Source of the DNA: a virus
Direction: 5' to 3' (one strand)
DNA: 64,000 bases
Virus record (IMG/VR): IMGVR_UViG_3300027714_000001
Span: 1-64,000 of that record
Shown here: in pieces, positions 10,113-19,772 of the stretch
Layout: each line of letters opens with the position of its first letter
Numbering within the stretch: the first letter of the stretch is position 1
Position numbers and translations under genes: made by a program
The notes under the pieces: model-generated
Database searches by the model: none
What the model saw: only the letters and a program-made list of their open reading frames with translations
Told to the model about the DNA's origin: nothing

Positions 10113-10564
10113 AAAATCAATTCCTCTATCTTCTTATGTTCTAACCATTCTTCGAATAAATATATACTAGCATTAATGTCCTCGTTTCCTAAGTCAGACA
10201 CCATCTTAAATCTATTCACAAATTCTAATTCGTCCTCTACCATTATTAGAGGCTTGCCTCGGTCTTTCTTAAAGATTAGCCCAGGCTTTCTATTCATTGT
10301 ATCAGCTTCTCTAACGCACTGTTCCCACCAACCAAATATGTTATTAGACTTAGCCCATAACAAGTTCTCTTGTATTACTGTCTCTGCAAAAGACTTACAT
10401 TCAAAGCAATAGTAGTAGTGGTTAGTTAGGCAGTACAGGTCTCCTTTCATAGAGCCTGCTCCTGACATAGGAACTCTGTCCCATTTTACCTTTGTCTTCT
10501 CTGATAACATATCTCTACACGCATATTCAAAACGTGAACCTTTCTGTGACTGCTTACTACTCAT
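10109..10564 (-). CDS. Holliday-junction-resolvase-like PD-(D/E)XK nuclease
   Basis: 151 aa. The early Glu (SRFEYACRDML), then GDLYC and FECKSF with GD ... ExK spacing, form a PD-(D/E)XK core like archaeal Hjc resolvases. It lies between SbcC and the 5' nuclease, where T5 has D14, and overlaps both neighbours. A role in resolving replication or recombination branches before packaging is inferred; strict Holliday-junction specificity is not shown by the sequence. Confidence 0.65.
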   Translation of the reverse strand: MSSKQSQKGSRFEYACRDMLSEKTKVKWDRVPMSGAGSMKGDLYCLTNHYYYCFECKSFAETVIQENLLWAKSNNIFGWWEQCVREADTMNRKPGLIFKKDRGKPLIMVEDELEFVNRFKMVSDLGNEDINASIYLFEEWLEHKKIEELIL

Positions 10565-12353
10565 TAATTAGCTCCGATATTTTATCCTTTTTAATAACAT
10601 TAATTCTGCTTGCCAGTGGGTGGGTATACCCATGACTAACTACAATAGAACATAGGTTAGTTTCGTTAAGTAATACTTCTATTAACGTATCTTTGCCTTG
10701 CTCGTCCAACACAGATACTACTTCGTCTAAGAACAGTAAGTCAATATCTACTTTTGAGATTGACGTCATCATTTTCCTAACAGCAAGTAGTGTAGATGTA
10801 TTGACTTTATTAAATTCTCCACTAGATAGTGACTTTATATCTACTTCAATACCATTATCGTACAAGTTTAACTGTAATTTACTATCATCTATTTTAAAAC
10901 CAAGTGCAAATTTTCCATCTGCTAAGACTTGTAAATATTCGTTAATTAAATCTTCAAATACTTTTACCATTGACTCTATCTTGTAAGCAATTAATCCTTT
11001 ACCTCCCATAGATTCTGTTAAGACTTTTAGTCTTTCGTAGAGTATTTTAGCTTCTTTTAGTTCTGCCTCGTTCTTTACAACCTGTTTCGTGAATGTGTCG
11101 AATTGATCCCGTAATATTTGTACTTGTGTATTATGTATATCAACTTTTCTATTCTTTGCATTTGCAGCAGAAATAATAGAAGTTTGAGTCGCTATTTTAG
11201 CATCTATGTCAGACATTTTACCCTGTAATATTTGTACTTGTAAAATCTCGCAATCAATCGTAGGATCATAAGCTTCTGTAGCTTTAGCCAACTTATTCCA
11301 ATATATCTCATAAGTTTTGTACTTACTTTCTAAAGCTTGCGCGCTTGCTAATTCTAGTTTTGATCTTTTTACGTCTAGGGTAATGTAGTCTACTTTAGTC
11401 TTAGCTCTAGCTAGAAGCTCTAGAGTATCGTCTATATCTATTGACTGCTTACAGGTAGGACACTTGTTTTTTACAAGACTTAACTTTTTATGTTCAGCTA
11501 ATACAATATCTAGCTCTCGTACGAAGGCTTGGTGCTTTACAAGTAGGGGGGTAGAGCTATTAGGTACAATACTAATAACAGACACAGGGTTGTCTATAAG
11601 AGTCTTCCATACGTCATGTGCTGTATTATTTGATTTTCTAACTTTGTTAGACAGCTCAAGATTTGTGAGGTCTGCGTGGATATTCATTTTTTCTTTAAGC
11701 AATTGAGGGTCATTCTCAGGAACAGTTATTAATTTTTGAACCTCTGCTATTACGGAGTTAGTTTCAAGCCATTGGGTAGCTGCCGTAGCTGCTCCTTGTA
11801 CATTATCCAGTTTCTCCTTCTGCTGCTTAAGCGCTTCTTTAAGAGTCTTTTCTGTTTCAACATAGTCTTCCAATCCTAGTAGTGATATAAGAAATTTCTT
11901 TCTATTTGCATCTGTAGCACCTAAGAAGTCTAGGCTGCTTGATATTGACTGATAAACTAGTTTAGTAAATGTGGTGAAATCCATACCAAGAGTAGTCTCT
12001 ACAGTTTTGTATGTCTGCGTAGTAGTGTGTCCACTAATTTCTTCATCATTTTTAAATAGTTTTACTTTGCTTGTGCTTCCTACTCTTTTATCTAAAAAGT
12101 AGTGGTCTTGCCCTACATCAAACTGCACAGATATAGCATAAGTTTTATCTTTAGTATATCTGTTTACTAACTCAGACTTCTTAATGCCTCTAGAGTTTTT
12201 GTTGTATAAGGCTTCTTCGAGTATAGTAGGAATAGAAGATTTACCTGCTCCATTCTCTCCTACTAGCTGAGTAACTCCACTACCTACACGGAACACATTA
12301 TTTGTCCCGTAGCTAAGTATGTTACTAAAGCCTATGCTGTTAATTTTAATCAT
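10557..12353 (-). CDS. SbcC/gp46-like recombination ATPase (T5 D13-like)
   Basis: 598 aa SMC-like ATPase. Walker A GENGAGKSS near residue 35, long coiled coils either side of a zinc hook KCPTCKQS (~300), the ABC signature LSSGEFNKVN (~510) and Walker B DLLFLDEVVSVLD (~545). It partners the SbcD-like nuclease immediately upstream (8-nt overlap). The complex processes DNA ends to start recombination-dependent replication. Confidence 0.93.
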   Translation of the reverse strand: MIKINSIGFSNILSYGTNNVFRVGSGVTQLVGENGAGKSSIPTILEEALYNKNSRGIKKSELVNRYTKDKTYAISVQFDVGQDHYFLDKRVGSTSKVKLFKNDEEISGHTTTQTYKTVETTLGMDFTTFTKLVYQSISSSLDFLGATDANRKKFLISLLGLEDYVETEKTLKEALKQQKEKLDNVQGAATAATQWLETNSVIAEVQKLITVPENDPQLLKEKMNIHADLTNLELSNKVRKSNNTAHDVWKTLIDNPVSVISIVPNSSTPLLVKHQAFVRELDIVLAEHKKLSLVKNKCPTCKQSIDIDDTLELLARAKTKVDYITLDVKRSKLELASAQALESKYKTYEIYWNKLAKATEAYDPTIDCEILQVQILQGKMSDIDAKIATQTSIISAANAKNRKVDIHNTQVQILRDQFDTFTKQVVKNEAELKEAKILYERLKVLTESMGGKGLIAYKIESMVKVFEDLINEYLQVLADGKFALGFKIDDSKLQLNLYDNGIEVDIKSLSSGEFNKVNTSTLLAVRKMMTSISKVDIDLLFLDEVVSVLDEQGKDTLIEVLLNETNLCSIVVSHGYTHPLASRINVIKKDKISELINE

Positions 12354-13275
12354 TAACTATATCCTTGTATAGAGACATATAAGGAGCTGTGTCCTCTATA
12401 TTCTTAATATTGGTTAGATACTCTGCTAGTTCATCCTCTCGTGTGCCTTGCAGATTTAGTGTGCAAGGCGCGGATATATTTTTAGTGACCTTTTTTGACA
12501 GCAAAGAGTTGTCTCTGACTCCTGCCAGTTCTTCTAAGGTACCTTCTAGTTCGTATATTGTGTGGTGGTAGTCTGTAGGTATCATGTCAAGTTCTGAGCT
12601 AACTGTTTTCTTAATTAGCTGTGGCAGAAATAACTCTATCCACTCATGTTCTCCGGTCTCGCTGTCAATTAAAAACACTCCATTTGACCCTTTAGCTTCG
12701 TTACGATGAAACGAGGTAGTAAAAGGACTACCGGGATATAGTATGTTTAGTTGGGAACAGCTAGTACAGTGTAAATCTCCCGCAAATACTTTTTCATAAT
12801 CTTTGTACATATCTAAGTCAATCTCAGGTAGTACGTGTGGAGGAATCTCTGCTCTTACGTGGGTAAACGCGAACTTAGAACAGGCACTAGGCCATACTTT
12901 GTCTTTTATAATATTGTAGGGAATAAAGTCTATATCATGAATAGTTTGGAAATCTCTAATTAACCTAACACCCAAATCTTCTAACATGTCTGGTATATGA
13001 ATAAAGCAATCTACTTTCTTAGACATAAGTTCGTGATTACCTGGTATCATAATTATAGGTTTTGTTATACTACGTATAAAGCTGTACATTAGACCTACTT
13101 CTTCTACAGTGGGGGCAGCTACGTCTAGTAAGTCACCCCCAAATACGTGTATATCGCAATCTATCTTGTTTAGCTCTTTAGCCAACAACATAAATCTATT
13201 CCTTTGCCAACCTCTAGGAACATTTTTCTGCCCTAGTTTAATGTGTTGGTCTGCTGAGAAGCATATCTTAGCCAT
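12346..13275 (-). CDS. SbcD/gp47-like nuclease (T5 D12-like)
   Basis: 309 aa calcineurin-type phosphoesterase. Motif residues SADQHIKLG, FGGDLLD, IPGNHE and AGDLHC supply the two-metal site of Mre11/SbcD nucleases; the usual D-H is D-Q-H in the first motif. It overlaps the SbcC gene, giving the standard MR-type pair. Cytoplasmic, acting on DNA ends. Confidence 0.92.
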   Translation of the reverse strand: MAKICFSADQHIKLGQKNVPRGWQRNRFMLLAKELNKIDCDIHVFGGDLLDVAAPTVEEVGLMYSFIRSITKPIIMIPGNHELMSKKVDCFIHIPDMLEDLGVRLIRDFQTIHDIDFIPYNIIKDKVWPSACSKFAFTHVRAEIPPHVLPEIDLDMYKDYEKVFAGDLHCTSCSQLNILYPGSPFTTSFHRNEAKGSNGVFLIDSETGEHEWIELFLPQLIKKTVSSELDMIPTDYHHTIYELEGTLEELAGVRDNSLLSKKVTKNISAPCTLNLQGTREDELAEYLTNIKNIEDTAPYMSLYKDIVND

Positions 13276-13465
13276 CTATTTCTTCCTTAAATTTTATCAT
13301 TTCTTTAGCGTTGGTGGCTGCTTGTACAGGGTCACAGTAGTCTGAATCGCACTCTAGACACTCAGTAAACTTAAGTTCTAAAAAGGTTTCTTTGCCGTTA
13401 TACTCTACATGGTTAAGAGTTATTTGCTCTATTGCACCTTCTGCCCCGCATATTTCACAAATCAT
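13268..13465 (-). CDS. Small zinc-ribbon protein (YgiT/MqsA-type)
   Basis: 65 aa. An N-terminal CEICG and a C-terminal CLECDSDYC supply two Cys pairs, as in the N-terminal zinc domain of MqsA/YgiT. No DNA-binding helix-turn-helix is present, so it is only the zinc module. It overlaps SbcD by 8 nt and is first in this sub-operon, downstream of an intrinsic terminator. Function not established. Confidence 0.7.
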   Translation of the reverse strand: MICEICGAEGAIEQITLNHVEYNGKETFLELKFTECLECDSDYCDPVQAATNAKEMIKFKEEIDG

Positions 13466-13482
13466 TCTATTCTCCTAAAACG

Positions 13483-13505
13483 AAAAAGGCGATCCGAAGA
13501 CCGCC
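13483..13505 (-). terminator. Intrinsic terminator after the ssDNA-binding protein gene
   Basis: On the minus strand a 7-bp stem (one G-U pair) closes a UUCG tetraloop and runs into TTTTT. It follows the 13513-14181 stop by a few bases. Confidence 0.85.
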
Positions 13506-13512
13506 CTTGTTA

Positions 13513-14181
13513 TTAATCTTCTAGTTCGTCGATAGCTTCTGCATCGTCAGATGGAGCAGGAGCAGCTTCTTTAGCTCCAGATAAGTGTTTCTCGATTCTT
13601 GCTGATTGCTCTGCATAAGTTTCTAGAGGAAACAATTCTTCCATTGTCTTAGACTCTGCAATAAGAGCTAAATCGTCATCTCCTAGGGGAGAAGACTTAC
13701 ACTTAAGTTGTCTTACAGTGTATTCTACGTTATAGGCTAGCGGTCCTGTTTTCTTACGGTTGACTGTCAACCAAGTACCTGTTTCTGTACAAGTAGGATC
13801 AATACCTAAGTCTTGCGCTACAGAAATTGTGTCGTTCATAATACCTTTCTTTAACTGTAAAACCTCGATGTTACCCGTAGCTTTGTTAATTACTTGACAT
13901 TTGTATGCCCACTGACATCTAAGGTCTTCGCCTTTATCGTTCTTGATACCCATGTCTCGTACAGGGCACGGACGGGAATTGTCAAACGTTTCTAAGTCAC
14001 GGTCGAACTGTAACGCTTCGAAAGGTAAATCTTTCTTGTTTGCACCAGTTACCCAGTAGGTAAAGTTAGGTAAAATACTCTGTGGCAAGATACGGAAAGT
14101 GTTGTCACCGTCTGCAAGCTTCATGTATTTAACTTCTGATTTTTTAGCGCCGCCGTGTAGTTTATTAAAGTCTATAGCCAT
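13513..14181 (-). CDS. gp32-like single-stranded DNA-binding protein
   Basis: 222 aa. The N-terminus is basic (DFNKLHGGAKKSEVKY), the core has aromatic and Cys residues (RPCPVRDMG ... RCQWAYKCQV) reminiscent of the gp32 zinc region, and the tail is strongly acidic (SDDAEAIDELED), the hallmark of phage SSBs that recruit replication proteins. It has its own terminator directly downstream, in keeping with high expression. The call rests on architecture more than close identity. Confidence 0.7.
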   Translation of the reverse strand: MAIDFNKLHGGAKKSEVKYMKLADGDNTFRILPQSILPNFTYWVTGANKKDLPFEALQFDRDLETFDNSRPCPVRDMGIKNDKGEDLRCQWAYKCQVINKATGNIEVLQLKKGIMNDTISVAQDLGIDPTCTETGTWLTVNRKKTGPLAYNVEYTVRQLKCKSSPLGDDDLALIAESKTMEELFPLETYAEQSARIEKHLSGAKEAAPAPSDDAEAIDELED

Positions 14182-14184
14182 TTT

Positions 14185-14508
14185 TTATTTTTCCTTTTGA
14201 AATATTATGTAATTATCGGTTAGTGTTACTAGTGGGTTTTCTTTGACTACTTGCATTGGAATCCAGTTTGGTACTAGATCAAGTGAAAGATTAACTTCAC
14301 CTCTGTGCAAGTAGTCTTCATAGTTTCTTAGAGAACAAAGACCAAGATACTCGGCTTTGTGTCTGTCGGATAACCAAAAACTGTCCACTAAAGTCTTTGG
14401 TTTTACTATAAAATCGTGTCCTGTGTTATTCTGTTTGAAAGCTTCTAACATTAGACTAGGATCTCCGTGAGATACTATAAATATTGTTTCGTAATCAAAG
14501 AATCTCAT
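14185..14508 (-). CDS. Hypothetical protein, 107 aa, leading the SSB gene
   Basis: Not recognised. The start is set at ATG 14508 (MRFFDYETIFIV) because a GAGGGGG Shine-Dalgarno sits just upstream and the two earlier ATGs fall at or before the predicted transcription start of the promoter at 14530-14558. It precedes the SSB gene by 3 nt and probably shares its mRNA. No membrane segment or clear motif. Confidence 0.65.
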   Translation of the reverse strand: MRFFDYETIFIVSHGDPSLMLEAFKQNNTGHDFIVKPKTLVDSFWLSDRHKAEYLGLCSLRNYEDYLHRGEVNLSLDLVPNWIPMQVVKENPLVTLTDNYIIFQKEK

Positions 14509-14529
14509 CTGCCCCCTCATCATTTTAAT

Positions 14530-14558
14530 ACTATATAACAATTTTAGTTGTTAGTCAA
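14530..14558 (-). promoter_or_regulatory. Sigma70-type promoter for 14508 / SSB genes
   Basis: Minus strand TTGACT (14558-14553), 17 nt, TATAGT (14535-14530). Only ~20 nt separate the -10 box from the chosen start codon. Confidence 0.85.
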
Positions 14559-14620
14559 GAAGTTTTTTAATTAGATTCTATATTCTGAATCTCTTTGCTT
14601 TTCCTTCTCATCATTTTAAT

Positions 14621-14649
14621 ACTATATAAGAATTTAGGCAGTTATGCAA
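14621..14649 (-). promoter_or_regulatory. Second, tandem promoter upstream of 14508
   Basis: Minus strand TTGCAT (14649-14644), 17 nt, TATAGT (14626-14621). About 15 bases from the -10 box onward (TATAGTATTAAAATGATGAG) are identical to the downstream promoter, so the pair looks like a local duplication. Its transcript would include a 14-codon frame starting MMRRKSKE. Confidence 0.8.
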
Positions 14650-14657
14650 GAAGTTTT

Positions 14658-15965
14658 TTAAATTGAATCTATATCGCCCATCTCTTTAACTTTCCAACCT
14701 TGATTAATATAGAACCTTTTCCTAGCATTAACTTGACGTTTGCCCGTATTTCCTGACAGTCCTATATCAATAACTACAGGTGAGAACTTTCCTGGTAGCT
14801 CTCGCATAATACGACCTATTATCTGTTCTAGTAGCGGGTCATTATTTAAGGGGGCGCTTAGTATTACACAAGATAGGGCATTGATAGATACTCCTTCGCT
14901 AAATATTGACTGTGTTCCCCACATACATCTAGCTTCTGAGTCTAGGTCATTCATTTCGTCAAATATAGCTTGTCTATCTTTTATAGCACCTGTAACAAGT
15001 ACGCTATATTCTTTTGTTTTCATGTGTAAGTTTTCCAGAAAATCTGTCATAGTTCCTAAAGCAAGTACCTTATGTCCTGCGAATACGTAAGTGTCTGATA
15101 GGGTTAATACTTGTTGTATGTATTTAGGGTTGCTGTACAGCTTAGACATTACCGTAGTCCAAGGTATAAACTCGCTAGAGCTTAACTCTACTTTAGAAGT
15201 CCACAAATGTATAACTGGCTCCATCCTGTTTTCGTCTTTACCTATAAATAAGTCTTTACCAAAATAGTCAGGTAGCACACAGTGTAGTCCATCTTTACGT
15301 ATTAGAGTTCCTGATAGACCTACTTTGTGTTTAGCTTTCAAGGCATTTAATGTGTCTGTGAAAGTTTTTGCAGGACTACGATGTACTTCATCCGCAATGA
15401 TTAAACCAAACGTACCTGACAACTCTAAAGCCTTGTTTCGTAAAGTCTGTATGTTTCCTACTACAATATCTGGTGCTATATCGAATTTACCTCCTCCTAT
15501 GACACCACATTTAATACCAAACCACTTTTCTACTTCTTTAATCCACATGTCTCGTATAACTGTTGTAGTAGTTATAATAAGAGTCTTTTGTTGAAACTTA
15601 TGCGCTAGCCCTAGTCCTGCTATAGTCTTTCCCCAGCCTGGCTTAGCATTTACTAGCCCATTATGAGTTATTTGGTCTATGCAGTCTTGCTGGTCTTTCC
15701 GGGGCACAAATTTAGGCTTAGGTAGATTAATAGGAACTACTGCTCTCTTATCTATTATAGCATACTCGTCAGGTATAAGGTCTGCTCTGCCTGCGGGTAT
15801 TGTAACTACTTTATCAGACACTCTAGTAACATTTCTAATTATTACAGGGAATGGAGATACGGGTTGTTGACTAATTTCGTATGTAAGTTCTTCGCATAAC
15901 TTTAGGTCTAGTTCCGACCCTCTTTCGCAATTTATATATATTCTGTTAGATATTACTGCCTTCAT
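14658..15965 (-). CDS. SF2 DNA helicase (T5 D10 / UvsW-like)
   Basis: 435 aa. Walker A NAKPGWGKTI, DEAH-box variant IIADEVHRS, motif III LSGTLIRKD, and motif VI QIIGRIMRE near the end show a complete two-lobe SF2 helicase. T5 D10 and T4 UvsW unwind branched DNA and help convert recombination intermediates into forks. It overlaps the upstream D11-like gene by 4 nt and ends before a pair of promoters. Confidence 0.88.
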   Translation of the reverse strand: MKAVISNRIYINCERGSELDLKLCEELTYEISQQPVSPFPVIIRNVTRVSDKVVTIPAGRADLIPDEYAIIDKRAVVPINLPKPKFVPRKDQQDCIDQITHNGLVNAKPGWGKTIAGLGLAHKFQQKTLIITTTTVIRDMWIKEVEKWFGIKCGVIGGGKFDIAPDIVVGNIQTLRNKALELSGTFGLIIADEVHRSPAKTFTDTLNALKAKHKVGLSGTLIRKDGLHCVLPDYFGKDLFIGKDENRMEPVIHLWTSKVELSSSEFIPWTTVMSKLYSNPKYIQQVLTLSDTYVFAGHKVLALGTMTDFLENLHMKTKEYSVLVTGAIKDRQAIFDEMNDLDSEARCMWGTQSIFSEGVSINALSCVILSAPLNNDPLLEQIIGRIMRELPGKFSPVVIDIGLSGNTGKRQVNARKRFYINQGWKVKEMGDIDSI

Positions 15966-16450
15966 ATTTTTTTCCTTGTAGACTTACGCATCTCATTACA
16001 AAGATCGTATAAGATGTAAGTTCTACCTATTCGCACGACTTGAGCATAGTTGTAATTTGCGTCTGTCACTGTGAATGTAGTGGGTACTTTGTCTAGTTTT
16101 ATCGCATAATGTCCCGCCTGTGTTTGCCACCTGCTTGTTATTCTGTGGCAACTAACTTCTGCAAACTCTTTAGGATTCCATCTAATTAGTGTGCCTGCTG
16201 CGTCCAAGAATAACTTGTACTTGCTAGAAATAATTTGACTCATACTAGTAATGATGTACTTTATCCTGTACAGTCCGTAAGGCTTATCTGTCTCACTAAG
16301 AAGCGCTACCCTACGCATAGGGTAACTACCTATCTTACTGGCTACATAGTCTAGTACGTATCTATTCTTATGAGTCTCTATTATTTTGTAGTTTCCTTCT
16401 TCGAATATTCTCAAATAAGGTCGTATTACGTAGAAAGGGAAGTTTATCAT
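15962..16450 (-). CDS. Hypothetical protein between polymerase and D10-like helicase
   Basis: 162 aa, basic and aromatic-rich, no recognisable motif. It overlaps the polymerase by 4 nt and the helicase by 4 nt, so all three are co-translated. T5 has an uncharacterised D11 gene in this neighbourhood, and this could be its counterpart by position. Confidence 0.7.
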   Translation of the reverse strand: MINFPFYVIRPYLRIFEEGNYKIIETHKNRYVLDYVASKIGSYPMRRVALLSETDKPYGLYRIKYIITSMSQIISSKYKLFLDAAGTLIRWNPKEFAEVSCHRITSRWQTQAGHYAIKLDKVPTTFTVTDANYNYAQVVRIGRTYILYDLCNEMRKSTRKKI

Positions 16451-18861
16451 ATAGCAGCAAGCTCGGGAAACATTTTAGCTAGTTTACCACAACCGTAGTC
16501 TTCTGAGCCACCTTCTTCTGAGTCTTGCTCAACACCGACTGGGCACCCAAGAATAGAACAGCCTCTGTCTATTTGAACATTGCGAACAATAAGTTCTAGA
16601 TAGTCAGGTACTAAGTCTTCTCGTACTTCTGCAACAATAGAGTCATGTACTAGCGCAAAAATAAGAGCATCCATACCTGTACGCATTATCTCGTTGTCTG
16701 CATCTACAGCACCTAATACTAAATGGTCTGAGCTTACAGATTGTATTACAGCATTAAAGCCTGAACGAACTTCTGCTGCGGCTACGCCTCTATCAACAGA
16801 GTTAATGTTGTGTAAACGTCTTTTACGACCGAAGTGATTGTATATAAATCCTTTAGCTTTAATCTGAGCATGACAGGCTTTAACCCATTTGTGTAGTTGT
16901 GGAAACTGTGCAAAGTAAGTCTGGATATAGCCTTTAGCAGTATCTACGTCACAGTCTTGTGGTAACCCTGCTTGGCCTAGAGCAATATTAATCTGCTCTG
17001 CAACACTAGCGGGTCCTGAGCCGTACAAAATACCGAAGTTAACAGCTTTAGCAGCTTGTCGCATATACGGGAACATTTTCTTTACTTGATTAGGCTCACA
17101 GTTTATCTTGAAAACCATGTGCGCTACAGTAGAGTGAAAGTCGGGGTACTTGCTAGGGTCTTTTTGCATATTAACAAAAATCTGTTGCATAGCTTTGTCA
17201 CCTGATAGTACAGCAGCATAATATACTTCTGCTGTTACCAAGTCAACTGCGACAATCTTGTATCCTGGCCTAGCTTTTACGCAACCCTTAATAATAGGAT
17301 TGTCTCTAGGAAGTTGCTGCATGTTAAATTTACCTGACGAACTAAGTCTACCTGAGCTGGTAGTTGTTAGGTTAAATCCTGTACGTACTCGGTTGTCTCT
17401 GTCAATAGCAGGCAACAACTTATCAATGTAAGTGTTCTTAAGCTTTGATTTTTGCTTAATGTTCATGATAAGCATAGGTATTTCGTGAAACTCTGCTAGT
17501 TCCATTAGCACTTCTGCATCAGTACATATAGCACCTGTATCAGTAAGCTTTCCTGTAGGATTAAGTCCGATAACATCAAACAGCAACTTTCTTAGTTGTA
17601 GTGGAGATGCAGGGTTAAATCTTTGTCCTTGTCCCTGTTCGAATATTTTTATTTCTTCGTAAGAGTACAGTTCTTCTTGTAATACTTCTATTTCTTGGGT
17701 AAGCAAAGTTTTAGCAAAGCGTAAACGATCTGCTGATACAGGAATGCCTCGGTCTTCCATCTTAGTAAGCAAATGTAGTGCAGGCAACATTAACTCATCG
17801 TAACATCTAAGAAGGTCGGCATTTTTTTCTAGTATAGGATAAAACTTGTGGTACAACTGTAGCGTTGCATCTGTGTCTTTAGCTGCATATATTTTTAGTA
17901 TGTCCCAAGGTATAAGATCATAACTAAATTCGCCTGCTTTTATCTTGTGAGTCTTACAGTAAGACTTTTTAAAGTCATCTAAGTCACGCTCGTAGTCGCC
18001 TAAGTTACCATACTTCATAGTAAGAGCTTTTAGTCCATGCGTACCTGTACGTTCGTCAAGTAAGTAATGTATAATCATAGTGTCGTGAACGTCACAACCT
18101 ATAAAGTTAGTACCTAGATGGTACTTGAAGAAGTGCATGTCAAACTTAGCATTATGAAACACTGTTCTACGGGTAGATACAATCTCTTGTAGTAAGTCAA
18201 TACATTCTTGGTCAAAGCAATCTGCGTCACAGTATATGCCTTGGTTGATTTCATGAGATATAGACATACCTAACATGTAGCCATCTCTAGCTGCTAATGC
18301 TGAGGTTTCTGAGTCTAGTCCTATAACTTTCCAGTTTGGGTTGTCTAGAACCATTACTAAGTAGCTTTTTATATCAGAAGTTTCTCTGTAGAACTCGTAA
18401 GTTCTTTCTATCTGCTCCTCGACTTTACCTTCTAGTAAATCTTTAAGTCTTGAAACTGTCTCGTCAAAAACAGGCCGGTTCTCCGGCTTAAACAATAGAA
18501 CCGCAGGGTTTATACTAACAAAGAAGTTAGTCTCATCATTCTTGCCTGGAGCTATTTTACCTGTGTAGTCTGAAACAGAAGATACTTTAGTAAACATCTT
18601 TACAGCTTCACTACCTATAAGAATTACTAGGTCGTATGCTTCTGAACAGAATCCTAAGTCCTCTTGGTCAGCCTCACCCTTAGCAATACGTTGTTGTACT
18701 ATAACATGTTCAGCTTTAGTTTGCACGACTAAGTCCACATCTTTCTTTAATAGACGTGTAACTTTTTTGCTGCTTAGATTGAATATATCAGGTTTTTGTA
18801 TGTTGAATGATTTCTCATAGTTTACCTTGCTTGGCATCTTTTGTATTACTGCTATTTTCAT
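16447..18861 (-). CDS. Family A DNA polymerase with 3'-5' exonuclease (T5 D9-like)
   Basis: 804 aa. Exonuclease motifs: GLDSETS (I), HNAKFDMHF (II), AKDTDATLQLY (III). Polymerase motifs: A VAVDLVTAEVYYAA (Asp and Glu kept, centre divergent from the usual DYSQIE), B RQAAKAVNFGILYG with Phe at the nucleotide-selection position, C VHDSIVAEV. The length is close to T5 polymerase (about 850 aa). This is the replicative enzyme. Its start lies just downstream of a strong promoter with the conserved leader AATTAAGAAAAGG. Confidence 0.95.
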   Translation of the reverse strand: MKIAVIQKMPSKVNYEKSFNIQKPDIFNLSSKKVTRLLKKDVDLVVQTKAEHVIVQQRIAKGEADQEDLGFCSEAYDLVILIGSEAVKMFTKVSSVSDYTGKIAPGKNDETNFFVSINPAVLLFKPENRPVFDETVSRLKDLLEGKVEEQIERTYEFYRETSDIKSYLVMVLDNPNWKVIGLDSETSALAARDGYMLGMSISHEINQGIYCDADCFDQECIDLLQEIVSTRRTVFHNAKFDMHFFKYHLGTNFIGCDVHDTMIIHYLLDERTGTHGLKALTMKYGNLGDYERDLDDFKKSYCKTHKIKAGEFSYDLIPWDILKIYAAKDTDATLQLYHKFYPILEKNADLLRCYDELMLPALHLLTKMEDRGIPVSADRLRFAKTLLTQEIEVLQEELYSYEEIKIFEQGQGQRFNPASPLQLRKLLFDVIGLNPTGKLTDTGAICTDAEVLMELAEFHEIPMLIMNIKQKSKLKNTYIDKLLPAIDRDNRVRTGFNLTTTSSGRLSSSGKFNMQQLPRDNPIIKGCVKARPGYKIVAVDLVTAEVYYAAVLSGDKAMQQIFVNMQKDPSKYPDFHSTVAHMVFKINCEPNQVKKMFPYMRQAAKAVNFGILYGSGPASVAEQINIALGQAGLPQDCDVDTAKGYIQTYFAQFPQLHKWVKACHAQIKAKGFIYNHFGRKRRLHNINSVDRGVAAAEVRSGFNAVIQSVSSDHLVLGAVDADNEIMRTGMDALIFALVHDSIVAEVREDLVPDYLELIVRNVQIDRGCSILGCPVGVEQDSEEGGSEDYGCGKLAKMFPELAAI

Positions 18862-18891
18862 ATTTATTCCTTTTCTTAATTTATAAAACCT

Positions 18892-18920
18892 ATTATACGC
18901 TATATCCAGCTATTCTGCAA
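18892..18920 (-). promoter_or_regulatory. Promoter of the DNA polymerase operon
   Basis: Minus strand TTGCAG (18920-18915), 17 nt, TATAAT (18897-18892), then the shared leader form AAATTAAGAAAAGG and ATG 18861. The -35 box lies inside the 3' end of the primase gene. Confidence 0.85.
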
Positions 18921-19772
18921 GTTGTTTCTCATATTTTCTAGGTGGTCGTCACTTAAAGTTGCAGGATCTTTTCCTTCTTTTAGACGAATAACATTAACTA
19001 CTAAATCTGTTTGCTGCTTTATCATATAGCTTAGGTTCTCTGCTGCTGCGTAGCCTGCTGCGTCCCCGTCCATCATAATATATATGGTATCTACTCCCAT
19101 AAGCAAAAACTGCTGTAAGTAGTCTAGCACATTGTCATACTTAACGCTTTTTGTTCCAAATATTGTTACTGCGTTAGTTAGTCCTTTACCATGTAAGTAT
19201 AATGCGTCCAGTAACCCCTCTACTAGTATTATAGAATTATTTAGCAATTTTATCTTGTTGGCGCTGGGGTACCACGGCAAGGATACTTCCGCAGGGTACA
19301 TCAAGTATTTTGGAGAAGCTTCTGAGTTTATATACCTCCCTTGAAATCCTACTGTAATTTCCCTATTGTCTGTTATAGGAAATACCATCCTACCTTCCAT
19401 ACCTATTTGATCTGATTTAAATGCTCCGAAACTTTTAATAATTTCGGCAGGTATACCTCTAAAAGGTTCATACATAAAAAAAGCGTCTGTGGGGGTTTCA
19501 AAACCTGACCAAGACGCTTTCCGTAGCTCATTCATTATATCTCTAGTAGCCTGTACTCTGCTGTTAAATATATTTCTATATTTATTGAAGCGAGTAAATA
19601 TGTTTCCTTTGTAGCCACAACCAAAACAGTGAAAAGTACCATCTTGACGATCTACTCGTAAAGATGGATTTGCATCATTATGGTCGGGGTTAAAGCATTT
19701 AACAAGAAGATCTTTTCCCTTACTAAAGAATCTTACTTCTTTTTCAGTTAATAATTTTTCTACTTCTGTCAT
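18900..19772 (-). CDS. DNA primase (zinc finger + TOPRIM)
   Basis: 290 aa. The N-terminal zinc finger has CFNPDH and CFGCGYKG (CHC2 type). The C-terminal TOPRIM has LVEGLLDALYL and the DxD-type MMDGDAAGYAA. It is shorter than DnaG and lacks a helicase-binding C-terminal domain. It overlaps the helicase gene by 4 nt, consistent with a working primase-helicase pair. Confidence 0.92.
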   Translation of the reverse strand: MTEVEKLLTEKEVRFFSKGKDLLVKCFNPDHNDANPSLRVDRQDGTFHCFGCGYKGNIFTRFNKYRNIFNSRVQATRDIMNELRKASWSGFETPTDAFFMYEPFRGIPAEIIKSFGAFKSDQIGMEGRMVFPITDNREITVGFQGRYINSEASPKYLMYPAEVSLPWYPSANKIKLLNNSIILVEGLLDALYLHGKGLTNAVTIFGTKSVKYDNVLDYLQQFLLMGVDTIYIMMDGDAAGYAAAENLSYMIKQQTDLVVNVIRLKEGKDPATLSDDHLENMRNNLQNSWI

